Shown: piece after piece, positions 9,015 to 17,582 of the stretch
How the letters are laid out: every line of letters begins with the position of its first letter
How positions within the stretch are numbered: the first letter of the stretch is position 1
Source: Pseudomonas lutea
Lineage (GTDB): Bacteria > Pseudomonadota > Gammaproteobacteria > Pseudomonadales > Pseudomonadaceae
Assembly (NCBI RefSeq): GCF_000759445.1
Contig: NZ_JRMB01000003.1
Span: forward strand, 62,001-126,000
Length of the DNA stretch: 64,000 bases
Reading direction: 5' to 3'
Notes under the pieces: model-generated
Seen by the model: only the letters and a program-made list of their open reading frames with translations
Database searches by the model: none
What the model was told of the DNA's origin: nothing
Program-made: the position numbers and the translations under genes

Positions 9015-10904
9015 CTACATTTTGAGCAGGCGTTGATTGATCGAAGCTTCGATACCAGCAGCATCCAGCCCGCATTCTGCAAGCATCTGCGCCGGCTTGG
9101 CGTGTTCTACGTAGGCATCCGGAAGACCCAGATGCAGCACTGACTTCAGGATGTTTTCCCGAGCCAGAAACTCGCTGACTGCCGCACCCGCGCCGCCCAT
9201 GATGGCGTTCTCTTCCACAGTGACCAACAAGTCGTGGCTGCTGGCCATTTCAATCACCAGTGCCTCGTCCAGCGGTTTGACGAAACGCATATCTACGACG
9301 GTCGCATCGAGCTTCTCTGCGACGAGCATTGCCTCGGTCAGCTGTACGCCGAATGCCAGAATGGCGATCTTGCTGCCAGTGCGGCGAACCACGCCCTTGC
9401 CGATTTCCAGCGGATCGAGTCCGCTTTCGATGACGGCATTCGGGCCATTACCGCGCGGATAACGCACAGCCGCAGGGCCTTTGAATAGGTGGCCGGTGGT
9501 GAGCATTTTGCGCAGCTCGTTTTCATCGCTCGGCGTCATGATCAGCATGCCGGGGATGCAGCGCAGGTAAGAGAGATCGAAACTGCCGGCATGGGTCGGA
9601 CCGTCTTCCCCGACGAGGCCTGCTCGGTCGATGGCGAACAGCACGTCCAGATTCTGCACCGCAACGTCGTGGATCAACTGGTCGTAGCCGCGCTGCAGGA
9701 AGGTCGAGTAAATCGCAACGACCGGCTTGGCGCCCTCGCAGGCCATACCCGCCGCCAGTGTAACGGCGTGCTGCTCGGCGATGGCCACGTCGAAATACCG
9801 ATCGGGGAACCGCTCACTGAACGCAACCAGATCGGAGCCTTCCTTCATGGCGGGCGTGATGCCGACCACGCGCTCGTCGGCCTCGGCCATGTCGCACAGC
9901 CATTGCCCGAAGACGCCCGAATACTTGGGCCCGCCGGCTTTTTTAGGCAAAACCGGAGCGTTCAACGGGTCCAGTTTGGTGATCGCGTGATAGCCAATCG
10001 GGTCCACCTCGGCCGGCGCGAAGCCTTTACCCTTTTTGGTAACCACGTGCAGAAATTGCGGGCCTTTCAGATCACGCATGTTGCGCAACGTGGCGATCAG
10101 GATCGGCAAGTCGTGGCCGTCGATCGGACCGATGTAGTTCCAGCCCAGCTCTTCGAACAAGGTACCGGGGACCAGCATGCCTTTAGCGTATTCCTCGGTA
10201 CGACGAGCGATTTCCCACGCGCCGGGCAGACGCGACAGCACCTTCTTGCTGCCCTCGCGCATGCTGCTGTACGTGCGACTCGAAAGGATTTTCGCCAGGT
10301 AATTGGACAGCCCGCCCACATTGCGCGAGATAGACATGTCGTTGTCGTTGAGGATCACCAGCATGTCGGCGTTGACTTCGGGCGCGTGGTTCAGCGCTTC
10401 GAAGGCCATGCCGGCAGTCAGTGCGCCGTCGCCAATCACGGCAATTGACTTGCGCTCGCTGCCCTGCAACCGGGACGCAACTGCCATGCCCAGCGCTGCA
10501 CTGATAGACGTGCTGGAGTGGCCGACGCCGAAGGTGTCGTACTCACTCTCGCTGCGACGCGGGAATGCCGCCACTCCGCCTTTCTGGCGCAGGGTCGACA
10601 TATTCTCGCGACGGCCTGTAAGGATTTTGTGCGGGTACGCTTGATGACCGACGTCCCAGACCAGCCGGTCGTCGGGGGTATCGAAGACGTAGTGCAGCGC
10701 TACGGTCAGCTCGATGACACCAAGGCCTGCGCCGAAGTGACCGCCGGTCTGGCCAACGGTATAGAGCAGCTCCAGGCGCAGTTCGTCGGCCAGGGCTTCA
10801 AGCTCTGCTTCACCTAACCGGCGCAGGCCGTCCGGCGTCACTGCCTTGTCGAGCAGAGGCGTGGACGGGCGCTCGCGGGGAATCTCTTTGAACGTCGTGG
10901 GCAT
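9015..10904 (-). CDS. dxs: 1-deoxy-D-xylulose-5-phosphate synthase
   Basis: Dxs joins pyruvate and glyceraldehyde 3-phosphate, the first step of the MEP isoprenoid pathway, using thiamine diphosphate. The 629-residue product has the transketolase-like order: [34 protein letters not shown], the cofactor motif [26 protein letters not shown], the pyrimidine-domain [11 protein letters not shown] and a C-terminal transketolase domain ending with PDAYVEHA. It is the last gene of xseB-ispA-dxs, separated from ispA by 157 bases. No clear Shine-Dalgarno sequence precedes the chosen ATG. It ends at an intrinsic terminator. Confidence 0.97.
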   Translation of the reverse strand: MPTTFKEIPRERPSTPLLDKAVTPDGLRRLGEAELEALADELRLELLYTVGQTGGHFGAGLGVIELTVALHYVFDTPDDRLVWDVGHQAYPHKILTGRRENMSTLRQKGGVAAFPRRSESEYDTFGVGHSSTSISAALGMAVASRLQGSERKSIAVIGDGALTAGMAFEALNHAPEVNADMLVILNDNDMSISRNVGGLSNYLAKILSSRTYSSMREGSKKVLSRLPGAWEIARRTEEYAKGMLVPGTLFEELGWNYIGPIDGHDLPILIATLRNMRDLKGPQFLHVVTKKGKGFAPAEVDPIGYHAITKLDPLNAPVLPKKAGGPKYSGVFGQWLCDMAEADERVVGITPAMKEGSDLVAFSERFPDRYFDVAIAEQHAVTLAAGMACEGAKPVVAIYSTFLQRGYDQLIHDVAVQNLDVLFAIDRAGLVGEDGPTHAGSFDLSYLRCIPGMLIMTPSDENELRKMLTTGHLFKGPAAVRYPRGNGPNAVIESGLDPLEIGKGVVRRTGSKIAILAFGVQLTEAMLVAEKLDATVVDMRFVKPLDEALVIEMASSHDLLVTVEENAIMGGAGAAVSEFLARENILKSVLHLGLPDAYVEHAKPAQMLAECGLDAAGIEASINQRLLKM

Positions 10905-11061
10905 CAGGCGAATCGTTATAAGTAAAAGAGGCGGCAGTTTACCTGATGCATTGCAGGCTGCGCACGATGTGCAGCATTGCGATGTTCACAGGCAACGATT
11001 GCCGAAGGGAACGGGCAGCAGCGATGTGCCGTTTGTGCCCGTCAAGTCCTATGACCTGCGC

Positions 11062-11949
11062 TCAGTTGCGGCGTTCGACGATATAACGCGCCAAGGCTCG
11101 CAGCGGCTCGGCGCCATCGTCGAATGGTCGTAGCGCAGCGAGGGCCTGATCACGCAATTCGAACGCGTAATGCTTGGCTTCTTCCAGACCCAGCAGCGCC
11201 GGATAAGTCGGCTTGTCGCGTGCGATATCGGCGCCCTGGCGTTTGCCAAGCGTCGCGGTATCGCTCTCGACGTCCAGAATGTCATCCTGCACCTGGAAGG
11301 CCAAACCCACGGCACGCGCGTAGATCTGCAGGGAATCGAGCTGGACCTGCGTCGGGTTGCCGCTGGCTAAAGCGCCGAGCCTGACACTGGCTTCGATCAA
11401 TGCGCCTGTCTTGTGCCGGTGCATGAACGCCAACGCCGTCTGGTCGAGTTTGAGTCCCACCGAGCCCAGGTCAATGGCCTGACCGCCGACCATACCGGCA
11501 GGTCCTGCCGCGTGGGCGAGGGCGGCGACCATCTTCAGGCGGGTGTCGGCGTCTTGGGGTGTCAGCTGTTTATCAGTCAGCACGCTGAAAGCCAGCGTCT
11601 GAAGGCCATCGCCAGCGAGAATGGCGCAGGCTTCGTCGAAGGCCTTGTGGGTCGTTGGCAGGCCGCGACGCAAATCGTCGTCGTCCATGGCCGGCAAGTC
11701 GTCATGTACCAGCGAATAGGCATGGATCAACTCGACCGCGCAGGCCGCGCCGTTTGCGTGTTCGGCATTGCCGCCCAGAGCTTCGCAGGCGGCGTAGACC
11801 AGCAGCGGGCGCACGCGCTTTCCGCCATTGGTCACGCTGTAGCGCATGGCGTCATAAAGACGGGTGAGTTCGGGGGCGGGCGCGTTGAACAGGGTCTCCA
11901 GCGCCGCATTGACGCGCGCTTGGCAGAGAGCCTGATACGCCGCGATCAT
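11062..11949 (-). CDS. ispA: Farnesyl diphosphate synthase
   Basis: IspA condenses isopentenyl diphosphate with dimethylallyl and geranyl diphosphate to make farnesyl diphosphate, using the product line fed by Dxs. The 295-residue protein has NGGKRVRP, the first Asp-rich motif [10 protein letters not shown] (starting at residue 83), the GDGLQTLAF segment and the second Asp-rich motif QVQDDILD. Its ATG overlaps the xseB stop (ATGA), the usual coupled arrangement. Confidence 0.97.
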   Translation of the reverse strand: MIAAYQALCQARVNAALETLFNAPAPELTRLYDAMRYSVTNGGKRVRPLLVYAACEALGGNAEHANGAACAVELIHAYSLVHDDLPAMDDDDLRRGLPTTHKAFDEACAILAGDGLQTLAFSVLTDKQLTPQDADTRLKMVAALAHAAGPAGMVGGQAIDLGSVGLKLDQTALAFMHRHKTGALIEASVRLGALASGNPTQVQLDSLQIYARAVGLAFQVQDDILDVESDTATLGKRQGADIARDKPTYPALLGLEEAKHYAFELRDQALAALRPFDDGAEPLRALARYIVERRN

Positions 11950-12188
11950 TCCGGCTGATCCGCTTCGAATGGCTCTTCGGCCAATTCGCCGTCGCGCTCC
12001 AGCAAAACCTGAACCTTTTGCTCAGCCTGGGCTAGCGCACTTTGACACTCTCGCGTCAGGCGGATGCCTTGTTCGAAAGCGGTCAACGAGTCTTCGAGCG
12101 ACAGCTCGCCGTTCTCCAGACGCTCGACGAGCACTTGCAAATCCGTGAGGGACTGTTCGAAATCCAGTGCAGCTTTCTTGCGGGCCAT
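11946..12188 (-). CDS. xseB: Exodeoxyribonuclease VII small subunit
   Basis: XseB is the small subunit that coats the large XseA subunit to form exonuclease VII, which degrades single-stranded DNA. The 80-residue protein is the usual size and shows the family pattern [26 protein letters not shown] followed by FEQGIRL, a helical hairpin. The acidic tail is slightly longer than average. It heads the xseB-ispA-dxs operon and overlaps ispA by 4 bases. Confidence 0.95.
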   Translation of the reverse strand: MARKKAALDFEQSLTDLQVLVERLENGELSLEDSLTAFEQGIRLTRECQSALAQAEQKVQVLLERDGELAEEPFEADQPE

Positions 12189-12334
12189 GGCGGCTATCCC
12201 GGTAGACGTTAAACCGGCAGGACACTAGCAGAGCTCAGGCATCGGGGCAAATGAGAAGGTGAGGCACGATCCCTGGCAACAGGCATGCTGGCGAAGGCGC
12301 GGGCCAACAAATGGAATTTCCTGACGCCCGGCCC

Positions 12335-13410
12335 GTAGTAGCCGGCTTGCTGGCGAAAGCGTCGTGTCAGCAAATGGGATTTTATCTGACCGAACCCGTT
12401 CGCCAGCAAGCCGGCTCCTACAGGTCATGTGCCAGGGCATGCACCGCGTGTTGTCCGAGCCAGCGTTGTTGCGCCAGGTGCGGTCATGCGAACGTTATCT
12501 TCCACCCTCAATGCAGCGCATGACGCACCATTCGTAGGAGCCGGCTTGCTGGCGAAAGCGCCGCGTCAGCAAACGGAAATTCATCTGACCGAACCCGTTC
12601 GCCAGCAAGCCGGCTCCTACAGGTTATGTGCCATGGCATGCACCGCGTGTTGTCCGCGCCAGCGTTGTTGCGCCAGGTGCGGTCATGCGAAGGTTATCTT
12701 CCACCCTCAATGCAGCGCCTGACACACCATTCGTAGGAGCCGGCTTGCTGGCGAAAGCGCCGTGTCAGCGAACGGAAATTTATCTGTCCGAACCCGATCG
12801 CCAGCAAGCCGGCTCCTACAGGTCATGTGCCAGGGCATGCACCGCGTGTTGTCCGAGCCAGCGTTGTTGCGCCAGGTGCGGTCATGCGAAGGTTATCTTC
12901 CACCCTCAATGCATCGCCTGACACACCATCCGTAGGAGCCGGCTTGCTGGCGAAAGCGTCGTGTCAGCAAACGGAAATTCATCTGATCGAACCCATTCGC
13001 CAGCAAGCCGGCTCCTGCAGGTCATGCGCCATGGCGTGCATCGCGTGTTGTCTGCGCCAGCGCAGTTGCGGCAGGTTGCGGCCATGCGAAGGTTTATGTT
13101 CAACCCCCAATGCGCGGCCTGACACACCATTCGTAGGAGCCGGCTTGCTGGCGAAAGCGTCGTGTCAGCAAGGGAAATTCATCTGACCGAACCCGTTCGC
13201 CAGCAAGCCGGCTCCTACAGGTTATGTGCCATGGCATGCACCGCGTGTTGTCCGAGCCAGCGTGGTTGCGGCAGTTGCGGCCATGCGAGGGTCTATCTTC
13301 AGCCCTCAATGCGCCGCCTGACGCCCGGCCCGTAGGAGCCGGCTTGCTGGCGAAAGCGCCGTGTCAGCAAACGGAAATTCATCTGACCGAACCCGTTCGC
13401 CAGCAAGCCG
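12335..13410 (+). repeat. Tandem REP array, 199-bp period, six copies
   Basis: REP class B (GTAGGAGCCGGCTTGCTGGC) begins at 12335 (variant), 12534, 12733, 12932, 13133 and 13332. Spacings are 199 bases except one of 201. Each unit contains a direct class B REP, about 45 bases, an inverted class B REP, and then about 90 bases of non-REP sequence including GGCATGCACCGCGTGTTGTC and a GCGGTCATGCGA stretch. This non-REP part is well conserved between copies. The last unit is cut short inside its inverted REP at 13410. Short open frames through the units are repeat artefacts. Nothing else is seen between xseB and nfsB. Confidence 0.93.
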
Positions 13411-13434
13411 ACACCGCGACGCGGAAGATTGCGA

Positions 13435-14088
13435 TCAGATAAACGTAAACACCGCCTCGGCCGGCAAGCGTGATTTTGGCAGTTTGGCGTTGAAGTCGCT
13501 GTCGCTGCGATAGCCCAGGCTGACCACCACCAGACTGGTAAGCCCCTTGTCCCGCAAGCCCAGTTCTTCGTCGAGATTTTTGAAGTCGAAGCCTTCCATG
13601 GGGGTGGCGTCCAGGCCCAGCGATGCGGCGCCCAGCAATAAAGTGCCCAGCGCCAGATAGGTCTGCTTCTCCATCCAGTGCTGCACGTCTTTCTGATCGT
13701 ACTTGTGCATGCTCACGTAGCCGCGCCGGGTCTTGTCCTGACCGGCTTTGGCCTCGTCACTGGCAAAACGCCCGTCGAGTGCTTCCTGCGCCAGCAGCGC
13801 TTGCAGGTGCGACTCCGGCATTTCAGTGAGCGTGCACAGGACGATCAAGTGCGAGGCGTTGAGCATTTTCGCTTCGTTATAGGCAAATGCGCCTTCAGCG
13901 GACTTGGCCACGCGCCCCTTGCCCTGCTCGTCAGAGGCAACGACGAAATGCCAGGGCTGTGAATTCACCGATGACGGGCTGTGACGCAGTTGATCGAGCA
14001 GCTCGTTGATCGTTTCCTGAGGGATCTTGCGTGAAGCGTCGAACGCTTTGGTGGTGTAGCGCGATTTTGCGAGGGCGGTCATCTGCAT
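13435..14088 (-). CDS. nfsB: Oxygen-insensitive NAD(P)H nitroreductase, NfsB family
   Basis: The 217-residue product is an FMN-dependent nitroreductase that reduces nitroaromatics and quinones in the cytosol. Diagnostic stretches are RYTTKAFDASRKI, the FMN loop SPSSVNSQPWHFVVAS, KMLNASHLIV, TPMEGFD and the C-terminal LPKSRLP, closely resembling E. coli NfsB, which also has 217 residues. The ATG at 14088 has GGAG 7 bases upstream; a second ATG two codons later is possible. It follows the royal-jelly-like gene by 28 bases and probably belongs to the same operon, divergent from a LysR gene. Confidence 0.9.
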   Translation of the reverse strand: MQMTALAKSRYTTKAFDASRKIPQETINELLDQLRHSPSSVNSQPWHFVVASDEQGKGRVAKSAEGAFAYNEAKMLNASHLIVLCTLTEMPESHLQALLAQEALDGRFASDEAKAGQDKTRRGYVSMHKYDQKDVQHWMEKQTYLALGTLLLGAASLGLDATPMEGFDFKNLDEELGLRDKGLTSLVVVSLGYRSDSDFNAKLPKSRLPAEAVFTFI

Positions 14089-14116
14089 GATGGAGCTCCG
14101 AAATTAAACGATGAGA

Positions 14117-15316
14117 TCAGCGAGTGGGGGCTGGCGCGGCGTCGATCTTCACCCGCAGCAGGCTGTAAGGTTTCTCGCGCAGGTCCTTGCCGTCATGGAA
14201 GCCGGCCTGGCGCTGCAACTGGTTGGCAGTGAAATACAGATAGCCGTCCGGGCCCACCGACAAGGTGTCAGGCCACAACACGCGGGGGTCGTGGACGATG
14301 GTCTGCCAGCTGCCGTCGGCAAGGCGTTTGCGGATGCCGTTATGCTCGTAGTCGCCGGCGTACACCGCGCCGTTGGCGTCCGCTTCCAGGCCGTCGGAGG
14401 CGCCTTTCTCGCCGAGGTCTTTGACCGCAGCGCTCAGTTGCGCCTCGCTGACCTTTGCATCGCGCAACAGAGCCGTCGGTACCGCGAACAAGTGGCGGCT
14501 GGAGAGTGGGCTGAAATACAGCGTCTTGCCGTCAGGCGACAGCGCGATGCCATCCGATGCCACGCCCAGTGTCTTCGGCTTGCCATCAGGACCTTTGCTG
14601 ACAAGAGCAGCCTGACCTTCCACCACCGGCACGAACGTCGGGTCGACCGAGGTGGATTTTGCCCCGCTCAAGCGCCGGGTCGCTTTGCCGCTGGCGATGT
14701 CCATGACGATGATCGCGCCGGGGCCCGAGACCGATGAGTCGGTCACGTACACCGTGCCTTCCTTGCCGGCACGGAAATCAAAGCGCATGTCATTGACGTA
14801 GGTGCTCGGCAAGATGACGTTGGCCGGGAAGACCAGGGTCTTCACCACTTTGTTCGTGGCCAGGTCCACCGCGACCAGCTTGGCGCCCCCGGCTTTGGGC
14901 GCTGCGAAATTCGGCGCCGCGGTGTCCAGCAACCAGACGCGGCCCTGTCCGTCGGCAACCACACTCTGCACGCTGATCAGCCCCTTGGCCGGATCTTTAG
15001 GGTCCGCCTTGTTGAAGGACGCGTCGGGGTAAGCGACCACTTTGCCGTCGCGTATTTCACCGACGGTAAACGCCACGTCATCGCCCCACTGCGGGAAGTT
15101 GACGAAGATGCGCCCGGTCTCCGTGACCGTCACGCCCGTTGGCATCGCGTCATGGAAGGTAAAGACCTGCTCCAGCTGACCGATGGTTTTCTCTGCCGGC
15201 GCGTTGGCGGGGAAGGATGAAGCGCTGGCGGCTACTGCAGCGGCCGAGCTGTTCTGGCTGATCAGGGCGACTGAAAGCGCCAGCGTCGACCAGAGGATGT
15301 TGTGTTTAGCGGACAT
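14117..15316 (-). CDS. Exported major royal jelly protein/SMP-30-like beta-propeller
   Basis: The product of about 399 residues has an N-terminal signal (MSAKHN, hydrophobic LWSTLALSVALI, Ala-rich cleavage region) and a body typical of bacterial major-royal-jelly-related proteins. It includes MPTGVTVTETGRIFVNFPQW, VQSVVADGQGRVWLLDTAAP, YVNDMRFD and VYVTDSS, then SDGIALSPDGKTLYFSPLSS and an LW-D-TLSVGPDGYLYFTANQLQRQ ending. These repeats imply a six-bladed propeller. Some relatives are annotated as gluconolactonase-like, but no substrate can be read. The ATG at 15316 has GGAG 7 bases upstream; an earlier ATG at 15352 lacks one. It lies between an oxidoreductase and nfsB. Confidence 0.82.
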   Translation of the reverse strand: MSAKHNILWSTLALSVALISQNSSAAAVAASASSFPANAPAEKTIGQLEQVFTFHDAMPTGVTVTETGRIFVNFPQWGDDVAFTVGEIRDGKVVAYPDASFNKADPKDPAKGLISVQSVVADGQGRVWLLDTAAPNFAAPKAGGAKLVAVDLATNKVVKTLVFPANVILPSTYVNDMRFDFRAGKEGTVYVTDSSVSGPGAIIVMDIASGKATRRLSGAKSTSVDPTFVPVVEGQAALVSKGPDGKPKTLGVASDGIALSPDGKTLYFSPLSSRHLFAVPTALLRDAKVSEAQLSAAVKDLGEKGASDGLEADANGAVYAGDYEHNGIRKRLADGSWQTIVHDPRVLWPDTLSVGPDGYLYFTANQLQRQAGFHDGKDLREKPYSLLRVKIDAAPAPTR

Positions 15317-15361
15317 AAGCGAACTCCAGGCCTGCCGCGGCAGGCCATTCAAAAAATATGA

Positions 15362-16375
15362 TCAGGCCGAGAAACCTTCGAGGACGATCTTGCCTCGGGC
15401 CTTGCCGCTTTCGATCACGGCATGGGCGCGGCGCAGGTTTGCAGCGTTGATGGCACCGAAGTGTTCACCGAGGGTGGTCTTCAGCACGCCTTGATCAATC
15501 AGTTCGGCGACACGGTTGAGCAGTTCGTGCTGAGCGATCATGTCCGGCGTTTCGTACAGCGAACGAGTGAACATCAGCTCCCAGTGCAGCGACAGCGCCT
15601 TGCGCTTCATCGGTACGACGTCGAGCGCTTTCGGATCATCGATCAGTGCCAGCTGGCCTTGCGGCTTGAGGGCTTCGATGAGCTGAGTGAAGTAGGTGTC
15701 GGTGTGCGTCAGGCTGGCGACGTGGCTCACTTGGCCGACGCCAATCTGCTCCAGTTGCTCCACCAATGGCTGACTGTGGTCGATGACGTGATGAGCGCCC
15801 AGGCTTTGGACCCACTCGCGGGTTTCCGCGCGCGATGCGGTGCCGATCACGGTCAGCTTGGTCAACTGACGCGCCAGCTGTACCAGGATCGATCCGACGC
15901 CACCGCCGGCGCCGATGATCAGCAGGCTTTCACCTTCGCCACCGCCTTCCTCGACACCCAGCCGATCGAAGAGCAATTCCCAGGCGGTGATCGAGGTCAG
16001 CGGCAGTGCGGCGGCGTGGGCGTCGTCGAGGGATTTTGGCTTGTGCCCGACGATGCGCTCATCGACCAGGTGGAATTCGCTGTAGCTGCCCGGGCGGGCA
16101 ATGGAGCCGGCGTAGAACACTTCATCGCCCACCTTGAACAACGTCACTTCGTTGCCGGTTTCGCGAACCACACCGACAGCGTCCCATCCGACCACTTTGG
16201 GTTCGGTAGCAGCAGAGCCAGCGCGAATTTTGGTATCGACCGGATTCACCGAAATCGCTCTGACTTCGACCAGCAGATCACGGGGACCGGGCGTCGGCTT
16301 GGGCAGGTCCATGTCGATCAGCGCGTTGGGGTCTTCGATGGGCAGGCCGTGCTGGGTGAAGGCAATGGCTTTCAT
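15362..16375 (-). CDS. Zinc-type alcohol dehydrogenase-like / quinone oxidoreductase (MDR family)
   Basis: The 337-residue protein is a medium-chain dehydrogenase/reductase. A GroES-like domain at the N-terminus contains ISVNPVDTKIRAG and VVGWDAVGVV; the nucleotide-binding motif is IIGAGGGVGSILVQLAR. Zinc-ligand cysteines are absent, which fits the quinone-oxidoreductase branch (ZADH-like) rather than classical zinc alcohol dehydrogenases. NADPH-dependent reduction of quinones or enones is inferred. It is the promoter-proximal gene of a three-gene set with the royal-jelly-like protein and NfsB, and diverges from a LysR regulator 115 bases away. Confidence 0.88.
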   Translation of the reverse strand: MKAIAFTQHGLPIEDPNALIDMDLPKPTPGPRDLLVEVRAISVNPVDTKIRAGSAATEPKVVGWDAVGVVRETGNEVTLFKVGDEVFYAGSIARPGSYSEFHLVDERIVGHKPKSLDDAHAAALPLTSITAWELLFDRLGVEEGGGEGESLLIIGAGGGVGSILVQLARQLTKLTVIGTASRAETREWVQSLGAHHVIDHSQPLVEQLEQIGVGQVSHVASLTHTDTYFTQLIEALKPQGQLALIDDPKALDVVPMKRKALSLHWELMFTRSLYETPDMIAQHELLNRVAELIDQGVLKTTLGEHFGAINAANLRRAHAVIESGKARGKIVLEGFSA

Positions 16376-16490
16376 GGTGATCTCTCTGAATGGGATGAAA
16401 TGGGGTTAGCAAGGTTGGACCTATCTTGTTCTTGTTCGTCAGGCAGAAAAACCCGCAGAATCCGGGAACACTTTCACGGCTGGAGTGAAA

Positions 16491-17396
16491 ATGATCCGCA
16501 TTGATGACCTTGCGCTGTTCGTCCGCACTGCTGCACTGGGCAGTTTTTCCAATGCGGCGAGGGAAGTGGACCTGTTGCCGGGCCAAGTGGCAGCGGCCAT
16601 CAAGCGTCTCGAACGCGAGCTGGATATCCGGCTGTTTGCTCGCTCGACGCGCAGCTTGCGCCTTACCGCAGAGGGCGAGCAGTACCTGCCAACCGCACAG
16701 ACAGTGCTTGATGCTCTAAAGGACGGCCGGGAAAAGCTGCGGCGTGAGAGTGCTGAACTCCAGGGCACGCTGCAAGTGGCGGCTCCGTCGGACCTTGGGC
16801 GCAACCTGCTGCTGCCCTGGCTTACGGAGTTTCGCAGTCAGCACCCGGCGCTGAGCTTGCGCCTGTTCATCTCCGATCAAGTCGCCGATCTTTTCCGCGA
16901 TCCAGTGGACGTGGCCATTCGCTACGGGGTGATCGAAGACGCCAATTACATCGCGCTTTCGCTGGCCTCCTGGAACCGGCGAGTGCTGGTCGCTTCGCCG
17001 GAGTATCTGGCGCGCAAAGGCCGGCCGATGGTGTCCGACGATTTGCTGCGGCACGAGTGCTTGCTGTTCACCCTGGGCGGGCGGGTGTACGACAAATGGC
17101 GGCTTGGGGGGCGCGTGTTTTCGGTGTCGGGGCCATTGCTCACCGATGACGCCGATCTGGTAAGGCGCTGGGCAGTGGCGGGGCAGGGCGTGGCATACAA
17201 GTCGTGGCTGGATGTCTGCGAAGACGTGCGCGCCGGACGGCTGGAACTGTTGCTGCCCGATTACCCAGGCGAGCCGACCCCGCTCAATCTGGTCTGCCCG
17301 CACCGCAAGCAGTTCTCACCGGCGGTGCAGCAGTTGCACTCGCTGCTGCGCAACCGGTTTGCCGAGATGGAGAAAGGGCTGCCGGTGTTGTTGTGA
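16491..17396 (+). CDS. LysR-family regulator, probable regulator of the divergent oxidoreductase operon
   Basis: This is a standard LysR-type regulator. The N-terminal winged helix-turn-helix (residues about 1-60) contains LALFVRTAALGSFSNAAREVDLLPGQVAAAIKRLE-type spacing and LFARSTRSLRLT. The periplasmic-binding-like effector domain has DVAIRYGVIED and AGQGVAYKSW. The product is about 301 residues. The ATG at 16491 has GGAG 5 bases upstream; a GTG two codons earlier is the alternative. Its divergent position suggests it controls the oxidoreductase/royal-jelly-like/nfsB genes in response to an unknown small molecule. Confidence 0.92.
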   Translation: MIRIDDLALFVRTAALGSFSNAAREVDLLPGQVAAAIKRLERELDIRLFARSTRSLRLTAEGEQYLPTAQTVLDALKDGREKLRRESAELQGTLQVAAPSDLGRNLLLPWLTEFRSQHPALSLRLFISDQVADLFRDPVDVAIRYGVIEDANYIALSLASWNRRVLVASPEYLARKGRPMVSDDLLRHECLLFTLGGRVYDKWRLGGRVFSVSGPLLTDDADLVRRWAVAGQGVAYKSWLDVCEDVRAGRLELLLPDYPGEPTPLNLVCPHRKQFSPAVQQLHSLLRNRFAEMEKGLPVLL

Positions 17397-17461
17397 TGCG
17401 TTGAAGATGCTTGCGCCTCGTCGTCCATACGCCCCGCTATCGCTCAGCAAATGCAGCCCTT

Positions 17462-17551
17462 GTGGGAGTGAGGTTGCTCACGAAGACTGCATCCCGGCCG
17501 CTGAACATTCTGCAGATACACGGCTATCTTCGCGAGCAAGCTCACTCCCAC
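17462..17551 (+). repeat. Inverted pair of class C REPs
   Basis: A GTGGGAGTGAGGTTGCTCAC element and its inverted partner GCGAGCAAGCTCACTCCCAC are separated by about 45 bases, forming a BIME in the gap between two convergent genes. The convergent position fits the usual placement of REPs at the 3' ends of genes. Confidence 0.85.
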
Positions 17552-17582
17552 AATTCAGATGGCCGCCGACAGGTTTATGGCA

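Noticed and set aside
12429..13186. Series of 97-119-codon similar + strand frames
   Set aside because: They repeat because the 199-bp unit repeats; the proteins have no function cue and each includes REP sequence.
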